Part shown: one piece after another, positions 1 to 5,623 of the stretch
Layout of the letters: each line of letters opens with the position of its first letter
Numbering within the stretch: the stretch's first letter is position 1
DNA from: DATGYC01 sp035298385
Lineage (GTDB): Bacteria > Bacillota > Sulfobacillia > Symbiobacteriales > Symbiobacteriaceae
Length of the DNA: 13,278 nt
Direction: 5' to 3'
NCBI GenBank assembly: GCA_035298385.1
Contig: DATGYC010000321.1
Span: 1-13,278, forward strand
The notes under the pieces: generated by a model
The model's input: only the letters and a program-made list of their open reading frames with translations
Database searches by the model: none
What the model was told of the DNA's origin: nothing
Program-made: the position numbers and the translations under genes

Positions 1-30
1 TCCTGAGCCAGGATCAAACTCTCCGAAGAA
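1..30 (-). rRNA. 16S ribosomal RNA, 5' end only
   Basis: The first bases, read on the minus strand, give CGGAGAGTTTGATCCTGGCT followed by CAGGA, the universal start of bacterial 16S rRNA (the 27F primer site). The gene runs leftward out of the window, so only its first ~30 nt are present. The mature 5' end is placed near base 30 by comparison with the Bacillus 16S start and may be off by a few bases. The gene is transcribed in the same direction as the sporulation genes upstream of it. Confidence 0.95.
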
Positions 31-244
31 AATTTGTAGCTCTTATCTCCTTAAAGGAGACGTTCCTCACCTCAAAACTCCGCGGTAGAGAGTCTAGCTC
101 TCATCACTGGAATTTTGAGGATCGGTTTGCTTGGCTTGTTCGCTCAACCCTCACGGGTTTTGATTGGTAAGTGCACTGTTCAGTTTTCAAGGTCCAACCT
201 CGGTAAGGAGGTTCGCTGTTCGTCGTCGTTTCCGGCGAGACAGC
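31..244 (-). promoter_or_regulatory. rRNA operon leader with boxA-like antitermination site
   Basis: This non-coding stretch lies between the promoter P2 and 16S. On the minus strand it contains ACCTTGAAAACTGAACAG (bases 179-196), closely resembling the Firmicutes rrn leader boxA (TTTGAAAACT core) where the Nus antitermination complex binds. Downstream, 74-120 folds into a long hairpin: CTCAAAA pairs with TTTTGAG, TCC with GGA, and an inner GAGAG/CTCTC stem sits at the tip. Bases 46-60 form a perfect inverted repeat, TCTCCTT-A-AAGGAGA, immediately before the 16S 5' end. These structures probably serve pre-rRNA folding or RNase processing. No reading frame here looks real. Confidence 0.75.
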
Positions 245-250
245 TTAGTT

Positions 251-280
251 AGGTTATCACGACGTCCTTGTCGGTGTCAA
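251..280 (-). promoter_or_regulatory. rrn promoter P2 (sigma-A type)
   Basis: On the minus strand a perfect -35 TTGACA (275-280) is followed after 18 bp by TAACCT (251-256). The -10 is preceded by TG-A, giving an extended -10. Transcription would start near base 244, about 215 nt before 16S. The -10 hexamer matches consensus at only three of six positions, which the perfect -35 and the TGn extension may offset. Its position just upstream of the boxA leader supports it as the main rRNA promoter. Confidence 0.6.
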
Positions 281-346
281 GCGTTTCTTTGTCGTTGGCT
301 TATCACCGGCGCTTCTCGCAGTCGTCGTGGCGACCTGACGAAACGT

Positions 347-376
347 ATCTTATCAGGAACTACAAAGGTCCTGCAA
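347..376 (-). promoter_or_regulatory. possible upstream rrn promoter P1
   Basis: On the minus strand TGATAAGAT (extended -10 TGn plus TAAGAT, 347-352) lies 18 bp after TTGCAG (371-376). It starts only ten bases beyond the ypeB stop codon, and no terminator is seen between ypeB and this site. Tandem promoters are usual for Bacillus rRNA operons, so P1 is plausible, but its -35 is poor. A third TGATAA motif at about 299-304 has no matching -35. Confidence 0.35.
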
Positions 377-385
377 CACCGAAGT

Positions 386-1753
386 CTATTCAGATTTTGT
401 TAGCTCTGCCGTTAGGGCGTCATAGGCGGGTATCGCCTGCTGGGACTGTCGTAAAATGCGCAGCTCCTGCCCAGTCTCAGCGTCCAGGTGAATCGTCATC
501 AGGGCGCCGTTCTGCTCGCCAGTCGCCTCCCAGGCCAACCGCTCACGACCGCGCCAATCCTTGGTGAGAACCTGGCGGGGCGCCCCCATCAGGTCTACCA
601 CATTTGCAGCGTGCTGAGCCGCCTCCGCTGCCGTTAAGGCAACGCTCGTTAGCTTGCGGACGCGGTGATTCTGCCAGTAGGCCCGGGCATCAAACCCGAC
701 CAGTTCCCCATTATCCATCGCCAGGGTCATCTGCAGTTGGTCAGTCAGTAACAGAACACCATCCTGTTCTGGCGCAAAGTCCATCACGAGCGTTCCGGCG
801 TTCTCCTCCCAGCGCAGTAATTGGACCTTTCCGTATCCCCACTTCGTGAACAGTTCCTTCGCCTTGGTAACCAAGGCTGTTTTCTCCTGGGTCTTCGCCA
901 CCACCGGGCGCCCATCCAGCGCAAAGATCACCTTTCCCCCCGACACGGAGACCCCTAGGGTCAGCTTCGTCCCGGTCACCTTCGTCACCGCTACATAATA
1001 GACGGGCAAGTTCCCCGGCGCCCCCGGTGCGGCGACCGTCGGTTCTTCAGCCAACGGTTGATCCAAGAAGCTCTTCGCTGCACCGACGGCCTCGGCGGCC
1101 GAGACGTGCGCCCCTAGGTCTACCGGCGAGCTCTCCTGGTAGAGCGCGACCTGCGTAGGCCGAACCGCCTTCAGGGCATCGTCGACCCGGTGCATTGCCT
1201 CCACGATCGGCCCCATCCGCTTAGCGGCGACCGTAGGGTCGGTCTCCTTCACGGTATCGCTCCAGTGAATCAGGTTCGGAGCGACCACTTCGCCCAGTTC
1301 ACCCAACTCAAACTCCAACCGGGTCGCCTTCTGGTGCAGGTAGTTCATCCGGCCAAGCTCCTCGTCGGTCAGGCTATAGCCCGAGGCCACGAGTGCATGC
1401 ATGTGGTCCGTATCGGTCTGTAGCTCCTGCAGAAACTGGCCCACGTGGGGCAGATGCAAGGTCAGCAACGGCAGCGTCGTCATCTGCTCCACAGCCTGGG
1501 CCGCTAGCACCCGCATGTCCGCCAAATAGAAGAGTTGTAGTTGGGCATCCTGGGCGGCTTGAAGCAATGCCAGACGCTCCTCTAGCTCCTCCGACGCCCA
1601 CTTTAGGCGGTGGAAGGCCGCCATATACTTGTTCTCAACCTCCGTGCTTAGGCGGGAGACCTGGCCAGCCTTCGCCAGCCCAAACCAAAGCGAGAGGAGA
1701 AGGGCGCCGCCCAACGCCCAGGTCGTTAACCGCTTGCGCTTCCGAAGACGCAT
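386..1753 (-). CDS. ypeB: Germination protein YpeB
   Basis: YpeB is the partner of the cortex-lytic enzyme SleB in spores; the two need each other for stable accumulation, and YpeB is degraded during germination. The 455-residue product is close to the ~450 of B. subtilis YpeB. After a basic start (RLRKRKR) there is one transmembrane segment or uncleaved signal anchor at about residues 12-30, then a helical region (about 35-225) and a C-terminal part with PepSY-like repeats, the last ending in DAETGQELRI. The ATG start is preceded by AAGGGGGGAG at good spacing. It lies 12 bp after sleB on the same strand, the usual sleB-ypeB order. No terminator is visible before the rRNA promoters downstream. 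Family assignment is from recognised sequence and context; the function is known from the family. Confidence 0.93.
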   Translation of the reverse strand: MRLRKRKRLTTWALGGALLLSLWFGLAKAGQVSRLSTEVENKYMAAFHRLKWASEELEERLALLQAAQDAQLQLFYLADMRVLAAQAVEQMTTLPLLTLHLPHVGQFLQELQTDTDHMHALVASGYSLTDEELGRMNYLHQKATRLEFELGELGEVVAPNLIHWSDTVKETDPTVAAKRMGPIVEAMHRVDDALKAVRPTQVALYQESSPVDLGAHVSAAEAVGAAKSFLDQPLAEEPTVAAPGAPGNLPVYYVAVTKVTGTKLTLGVSVSGGKVIFALDGRPVVAKTQEKTALVTKAKELFTKWGYGKVQLLRWEENAGTLVMDFAPEQDGVLLLTDQLQMTLAMDNGELVGFDARAYWQNHRVRKLTSVALTAAEAAQHAANVVDLMGAPRQVLTKDWRGRERLAWEATGEQNGALMTIHLDAETGQELRILRQSQQAIPAYDALTAELTKSE

Positions 1754-1765
1754 TCCTCTCCCCCC

Positions 1766-2200
1766 TTACCTAGCAAACTTCAGACGGCCAATCTGCCGAA
1801 CCACCGGGCGCCCCGCCCCCGGTTGCCGCGGCGCATCGCCCTGTAGCACATAGAGCGCGCCATCTGTCGGATCAAGCCCCCGCAAAGCGGCGCGGGCGGC
1901 CCGGTAACACTCTGGCGTCGTATCCCTGTAGAAGGTACCCGAGCGCACCGTCGGAAAGGCATGCGTCTGGTAGACCACCCCGGCGACTGCCTCCGGAAAG
2001 CGTGGATCCCGCGTCCGGTTCAGAACCACTGCCGCGATCCCCACCTTTGCCTCGTATGACTCATTGCGCGCCTCGCCACAGACGACCTGCGCCAACAGCT
2101 GCAGGTCATCTGGTACTCCCCCTGACTCCGCTCGAACTGCCGGAGCAGACCCGAGCAATAGCCCTACAAGAAAGACCCAGCCATACCACCTAGACCGCAG
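1766..2200 (-). CDS. sleB: Short SleB-type spore cortex-lytic hydrolase, probable CTG start
   Basis: The catalytic region matches the SleB/CwlJ hydrolase_2 fold: GEARNESYEAKVGIAAVVLN carries the expected catalytic Glu (E43 in this numbering), followed by RFPEAVAGVVYQ and a GALY motif. SleB cleaves cortex peptidoglycan during spore germination. The gene has no ATG or GTG in frame. A TTG at 2158 would cut off the hydrophobic N-terminus. A CTG at 2200, 6 nt after GGAGGGG, gives RSRW, a hydrophobic stretch and APAVRA before ES, a good cleavable signal peptide of 24 residues, so CTG is preferred. The protein is 144 residues against about 300 for B. subtilis SleB and lacks the N-terminal peptidoglycan-binding domain. 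Its length is CwlJ-like, but CwlJ has no signal peptide. The C-terminal IGxHxF motif of the family reads IGRLKF here, without the His. The ypeB gene follows by 12 bp. Confidence 0.85.
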   Translation of the reverse strand: MRSRWYGWVFLVGLLLGSAPAVRAESGGVPDDLQLLAQVVCGEARNESYEAKVGIAAVVLNRTRDPRFPEAVAGVVYQTHAFPTVRSGTFYRDTTPECYRAARAALRGLDPTDGALYVLQGDAPRQPGAGRPVVRQIGRLKFAR

Positions 2201-2258
2201 TGGAATCCCCTCCGCTTCACTCCCTTCCTAGTCTTTGGCATGAGGGGTACAGACATGC

Positions 2259-2296
2259 AAAAAGGACGAAGGGGGATTTAGGCCTCCCCTTCATCC
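2259..2296 (-). terminator. Rho-independent terminator of the LysM-PQQ gene
   Basis: On the minus strand GGATGAAGGGG (2286-2296) pairs with CCCCTTCGTCC (2264-2274) with one T-G wobble, followed directly by TTTTT (2259-2263). The hairpin contains the last codons and the stop codon of the upstream gene in its 5' arm and loop. It separates that gene from sleB-ypeB, so the germination operon must have its own promoter in the remaining ~58 bp (2201-2258). No clear sigma-G or sigma-A promoter was recognised there. Confidence 0.85.
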
Positions 2297-3672
2297 TCCA
2301 TTACAAACGAGAAACTCGCCATGCCGCCGTCTGCCAACGTGTAGAGTACCTGCTGCCGGGTGACTACCGGGCCCTGCGCGGGGCGCCCTGGCAGGGCGAC
2401 ACGCCAAGCTACCCGCTCTTCTCCCACATCCCAGCCATAGAGGAACTCCTGATCCATCCCCACCAGATGGTCACCGGCAGCGGCCTGCCAGCAGAGGGCG
2501 CCCAGCTTCCCAGCCAGCGTCCCAACTCTGACTCCTGAGAAGAGGTCGCAAGCACCCGCTTGATAGATCACCTGATCCAGCTTCACGATCGGGGCACCAT
2601 CACCGGTCGGCGACTCCCATGCGATCTGCCCGGTCTTTGGATCGAACGCCTCACCACCAACCAGGACCAGTAACTCCGCGTAGACCGGCCCATGTCCTGT
2701 CTTCGCCTCAGCCTCCCACCCAAGCTCTCCGGTCTCCATCTCCAGTGCCACAAGCCGCCCCGTCTCGGCCACGACAAAGAGCTGCCCGCCTCCGACGGCA
2801 GGCGGCTGCCGCACGGGCAGATCCAGCGTCCGTTGCCAGACCAACGCCCCGGTCTTCCCCTCCAAGGCGACCACACGCCCCGCCTGCGTGATAACTAGGA
2901 CCACGCCATCTACCACAACGGGTGCAGCCTCTACCGACCCATCCAAGACAAAGCGCCAGACACGGCGCCCACTCTGCGCACTCAAGGCATGCACCGTGCC
3001 GCCAGGCTCACAGGCATAGATCAATCCATCATAGACACAGGGCGTCACCATAGGTACGCCAGCGCTCTCCTCGCCGGCCAAGGCGAAGCGCCACTTCACA
3101 CGTCCGGCATGACGATCCAGTGCGTAGAGTTGACCATCACCCAGTACCGCATAGGTCCGCCCATAACGCACGACCGGTGCGGAGGGGATTACCCCAATTG
3201 GCCTGCGAGGCTGAAAGGACCACTGCAGAACGGGACTCCCCTGCAGGCTGATCGGTGAGGAACGTACTCTGGCTGCCGTTCGCCCCCACATGGGCCAGTC
3301 TGCTGCCATCTCCAGCCGTTCCGGGATCACCAGTTGCTGGCCCTGCACCACGAACTCTGGATGGGCCAACTGATTTGCCCGCAAGATCTCTGGTACCCCT
3401 ACCCCATACCGATCCGCCAGGTGGAAGAGCGTCTCCCCCTTGCGCACGAGGTGCGGGATCCCCCCCGGAGGCGGAGATGGTACCTCGCCCGCCCTGGGAA
3501 TGATCAAGGCCTGACCTGGGCTGATCGTATTGGGGTCCTCTAGGCGATTGGTCGAAAGAATGGCGTGGACCGTCGTCCCATACCGCTTGGCGATGGCGTA
3601 AAGCGTCTCGCCATCCTGGACAAAGTAAAAGACCATCTCCTTGACCCCCGCGGTTTTTTTCATCGTACGCAT
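2278..3672 (-). CDS. LysM / PQQ-like beta-propeller protein
   Basis: The 464-residue product has two LysM domains at about residues 15-59 (DGETLYAIAKRYG...) and 74-117 (KGETLFHLADRYG...), joined by a proline-rich linker. From about 125 to the end there are PQQ-like WD repeats of the BamB/YncE type, for example LYALDRHAGRVKW, VHALSAQSGRRVW, VVALEGKTGALVW and LVALEMETGELGW. LysM binds N-acetylglucosamine polymers such as peptidoglycan or cortex; PQQ-like propellers usually act as protein-binding scaffolds. No signal peptide or membrane segment is visible, so a mother-cell-made spore envelope protein (compare SafA-type LysM proteins) is an inference supported by the adjacent germination genes. 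The ATG at 3672 has AGGGGA 8 nt upstream; ATGs at 3663 and 3634 are alternatives, the last badly spaced from its AAGGAG. Confidence 0.88.
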   Translation of the reverse strand: MRTMKKTAGVKEMVFYFVQDGETLYAIAKRYGTTVHAILSTNRLEDPNTISPGQALIIPRAGEVPSPPPGGIPHLVRKGETLFHLADRYGVGVPEILRANQLAHPEFVVQGQQLVIPERLEMAADWPMWGRTAARVRSSPISLQGSPVLQWSFQPRRPIGVIPSAPVVRYGRTYAVLGDGQLYALDRHAGRVKWRFALAGEESAGVPMVTPCVYDGLIYACEPGGTVHALSAQSGRRVWRFVLDGSVEAAPVVVDGVVLVITQAGRVVALEGKTGALVWQRTLDLPVRQPPAVGGGQLFVVAETGRLVALEMETGELGWEAEAKTGHGPVYAELLVLVGGEAFDPKTGQIAWESPTGDGAPIVKLDQVIYQAGACDLFSGVRVGTLAGKLGALCWQAAAGDHLVGMDQEFLYGWDVGEERVAWRVALPGRPAQGPVVTRQQVLYTLADGGMASFSFVMEDEGEA

Positions 3673-3674
3673 TC

Positions 3675-3689
3675 GTCAGGTCCCCTGAC
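3675..3689. promoter_or_regulatory. Small hairpin over the LysM-PQQ ribosome binding site
   Basis: GTCAGG and CCTGAC are perfect 6-bp arms around a 3-base loop. The minus-strand AGGGGA ribosome binding site of the LysM-PQQ gene sits within the left arm and loop, and the start codon is 2 nt further on. In RNA this could partly mask translation initiation. The hairpin is short, so a regulatory effect is only suggested. Confidence 0.35.
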
Positions 3690-3847
3690 CGCCATTGGGG
3701 ATTATTACCGCCCTTGCACACAATGAACCCACAAGTTATCCACAGATTGTCCCCTGTAAAACTCACCCAACAATGGTCAAACCCGCTCCGTAGCGCGCTT
3801 TAGGCCAAACAAAAGTTCTCCACACCATCCCCAACTCATGTGGATAT

Positions 3848-3863
3848 CCCCTAGATATAGGGG
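3848..3863. repeat. Inverted repeat CCCCTA-GATA-TAGGGG
   Basis: A perfect 6-bp inverted repeat with a 4-base spacer lies directly next to the minus-strand DnaA-like box and about 180 bp upstream of the LysM-PQQ start. It could be a repressor site or a small hairpin. There is no T-run on either side, so it is not a terminator. Confidence 0.3.
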
Positions 3864-3893
3864 CGGTATATTAACCGGAAACCCGTATATGGA

Positions 3894-3932
3894 GAGCCCT
3901 CCGCGACACCCGAACAGGCGTGCGGAGGGCTC
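3894..3932 (-). terminator. Hairpin after speA, probable terminator
   Basis: GAGCCCTCCGC (3894-3904) and GCGGAGGGCTC (3922-3932) form a perfect 11-bp GC-rich stem with a 17-base loop, beginning 21 nt past the speA stop codon. Neither strand has a clear T-run after it, so it may terminate weakly or stabilise the mRNA 3' end. Position and stem strength make a terminator the best reading. Confidence 0.6.
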
Positions 3933-3953
3933 AAGTTATTCACAGGGGTCGGC

Positions 3954-5423
3954 TTAGAAGCGTGCCTCACGAACCACCCTGACGGTCCGAATACTGGTAT
4001 CCTCCGGCCCCTGAACGGGCAATCCGGCATCGATGCACTCCTGGATGTACGCCAGGTTCTCTGCCGAGACGATCTCGCCCGGCAGGACGATCGGGATCCC
4101 CGGCGGGTAGACCTTGACCATCTCTGCGATGACACGGCCTTCCGCCTCGAGCAGCGGGACGGACTCGGTCTCCGCGTAGAAGGCTTCCCGAGGTGACATC
4201 GCCAGGATTGGCGTCGTCGGCAGCTTCACCTCGTAGTGTCGCACTTCACGCTGCTGGTAGAATCGGCCGGCCAGCGTCCGGAGCGCCGCCAGCAATGCCT
4301 CTAGATTGGCGCGCCTGTCGCCTAACGTGACAAGGCAGAGGACGTTGTACAGGTCCGACAGCTCAACTTCGATGTTGAACTCCTCACGGAGAAGCCGCTC
4401 GATCTCGATTCCGGGCACACCCAGCTTCGTCACGTTGATGCAGAGCTTGGTCGGGTCGAACGCAAAGCGCGAGGAGACCTGTCCCAGCTTCTCCGGACCA
4501 AAGCAGTAGAGCCCCGGAATCTTGTTGATCTCCGCGCGCGTCCACTGAGCAAGACGTACCGCCTCATCAATGAGCTCACGCCCCTGCGTCGCTAGATGCT
4601 TGCGTGCCGTATCCAGCGAGGCCAGCAGGATGTAGGAGGTCGACGTCGTCGTCAGGTTGGAGAGGATGGTCTGTACCCGGCGCGGGCTCACCCGGGGCCC
4701 CCGCACATTCAGGATGGAGGTCTGCGTGAGTGACCCGCCCAACTTATGAACCGAGGTCGCTGCGACATCAGCCCCGGCCTGCATCGCCGAGAGCGGTAGC
4801 TCCTCATGGAAGCAAAGGTGGACACCATGCGCCTCATCCACCAGCACAGGGACGCCACGCTCGTGGGCGACCTCAACGATCGCCTCTAGGTCAGCAGCCA
4901 CACCGTAGTAGGTCGGATTGATTACCAAGACCGCCTTCGCGTCTGGGTGTTGGTCCAGCGTCGCCTCTACCGTGGAGACCTTGATCCCGTGGGCGATACC
5001 CAACTCCGGGTCCCAGTCAGGAGTCATGAAGACCGGCAGGGCGCCCGACAGCACGACCGCTGCCGTGATCGACTGGTGCACGTTGCGCGGCACCAGAATC
5101 TTGTCGCCCGGGCCAACCACGGACATAATCATCGCCATGATCGAACCGCTCGTTCCCTGCACAGAGAAGAAGGTCCGGTCCGCACCAAACGCTTCGGCCG
5201 CAATCTCCTGCGCCTCCTGAATGATGCCATGCGGGTTATGCAGGTCATCCAGCGGCGCAATGTTGATTAGGTCAATGGAGAGCGCATTCTCCCCAATAAA
5301 CGCCCGAAACTCCGGAGCCATTCCTGCCCCCTTCTTATGACCAGGGATGTGGAACTGGATCGGGTTCCGACGGGCGTGGGCAACCAGCCCAGAGAAGAGC
5401 GGAGTCGATTCTTGCCGGGTCAC
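3954..5423 (-). CDS. speA: Arginine decarboxylase, PLP-dependent (SpeA)
   Basis: This enzyme converts arginine to agmatine, the first step of the agmatine route to putrescine and spermidine. It is a cytosolic PLP enzyme of the Orn/Lys/Arg decarboxylase class I family, bacilli type. Recognisable stretches include FHIPGHKKGAGM near the N-terminus, FFSVQGTSGS, DEAHGVH (with the Asp that contacts the PLP ring nitrogen) and SVHKLGGSLTQ with the PLP lysine K227. The sequence closely follows B. subtilis SpeA throughout, including YPPGIPIVLPGE in the C-terminal domain. The start is taken as GTG at 5423, because GGAGGTGA ends 5 nt before it; a TTG at 5438 overlaps that site. This gives 489 residues against 490 in B. 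subtilis. A related lysine decarboxylase is the alternative but less likely. The gene stands alone with its own promoter and terminator; speE and speB are not nearby. Confidence 0.95.
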   Translation of the reverse strand: MTRQESTPLFSGLVAHARRNPIQFHIPGHKKGAGMAPEFRAFIGENALSIDLINIAPLDDLHNPHGIIQEAQEIAAEAFGADRTFFSVQGTSGSIMAMIMSVVGPGDKILVPRNVHQSITAAVVLSGALPVFMTPDWDPELGIAHGIKVSTVEATLDQHPDAKAVLVINPTYYGVAADLEAIVEVAHERGVPVLVDEAHGVHLCFHEELPLSAMQAGADVAATSVHKLGGSLTQTSILNVRGPRVSPRRVQTILSNLTTTSTSYILLASLDTARKHLATQGRELIDEAVRLAQWTRAEINKIPGLYCFGPEKLGQVSSRFAFDPTKLCINVTKLGVPGIEIERLLREEFNIEVELSDLYNVLCLVTLGDRRANLEALLAALRTLAGRFYQQREVRHYEVKLPTTPILAMSPREAFYAETESVPLLEAEGRVIAEMVKVYPPGIPIVLPGEIVSAENLAYIQECIDAGLPVQGPEDTSIRTVRVVREARF

Positions 5424-5445
5424 TGGCCTCACCTCCAATGGGTAG

Positions 5446-5476
5446 GGCTCGTAGCGAAGGGGTCAGGCTCGTAGCC
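5446..5476. repeat. 10-bp direct repeat in the speA leader
   Basis: GGCTCGTAGC occurs at 5446-5455 and 5466-5475, a period of exactly 20 bp, about two helical turns. The second copy with one more base is a perfect palindrome, GGCT-CGT-AGCC. Both copies lie between the predicted speA transcription start (~5482) and its ribosome binding site. They could be a repressor operator on DNA or small hairpins in the mRNA leader. Confidence 0.5.
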
Positions 5477-5488
5477 GAATCGAAGTGA

Positions 5489-5516
5489 AGTATAACAAAA
5501 TGAGGCCCCATGTAAA
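5489..5516 (-). promoter_or_regulatory. speA promoter (sigma-A, extended -10)
   Basis: On the minus strand TTTACA (5511-5516) is followed after 16 bp by TATACT (5489-5494), each matching the consensus at five of six bases. TG-T before the -10 makes it an extended -10. Transcription would begin near 5482, leaving a leader of about 58 nt before the GTG start. Confidence 0.75.
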
Positions 5517-5582
5517 TGGTAGTAGGCGAATTTCTTCCGTAATACGACAATGTAGGGCAGGGAATCTGGTTTTAACACGTGA

Positions 5583-5594
5583 ATAGACGTCTAT
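5583..5594. promoter_or_regulatory. Perfect 12-bp palindrome ATAGACGTCTAT upstream of kynU
   Basis: The palindrome ends 29 bp before the preferred TTG start of kynU. Perfect 12-bp palindromes at this position often bind dimeric repressors, so an operator for kynU control is plausible. It would be coding only if translation began at GTG 5579, which lacks a good ribosome binding site. No convincing sigma-A promoter for kynU was found in 5517-5580. Confidence 0.4.
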
Positions 5595-5623
5595 CATTCG
5601 GGATTCGAAGGGGATGGCTGCCC

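Larger units (their letters stand above)
3736..3944. promoter_or_regulatory. Cluster of DnaA boxes
   Basis: Four sites resemble the DnaA box TTATNCACA. TTATCCACA (3736-3744, plus) and TTATTCACA (3936-3944, plus) match fully and are exactly 200 bp apart. TTCTCCACA (3816-3824, plus) and ATATCCACA (3839-3847, minus) each have one mismatch. All fall in one 281-bp gap between the LysM-PQQ and speA genes. dnaA, dnaN and a long AT-rich unwinding element are absent from the window, so this is not a standard oriC. It resembles the DnaA-box clusters outside oriC known in B. subtilis, which titrate DnaA, or it could regulate the LysM-PQQ gene. Confidence 0.55.

Noticed and set aside
3137..3766. 209-codon open frame on the minus strand
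   Set aside because: Overlaps the LysM-PQQ gene in another frame; composition is Gly/Arg/Pro-rich with no domain, while the overlapping frame has clear LysM and PQQ motifs.
3673..3953. Possible oriC
   Set aside because: DnaA boxes are present, but dnaA, dnaN and a long AT-rich unwinding element are missing and the flanking genes are not those of a Firmicutes origin.
5424..5438. TTG 5438 as the speA start
   Set aside because: It overlaps the GGAGGTGA ribosome binding site that fits GTG 5423; the shorter protein also matches the B. subtilis length.
5579..5623. GTG 5579 as the kynU start
   Set aside because: No good ribosome binding site, and the extra 15 residues are not expected in the family; TTG 5624 has one and gives the usual length.
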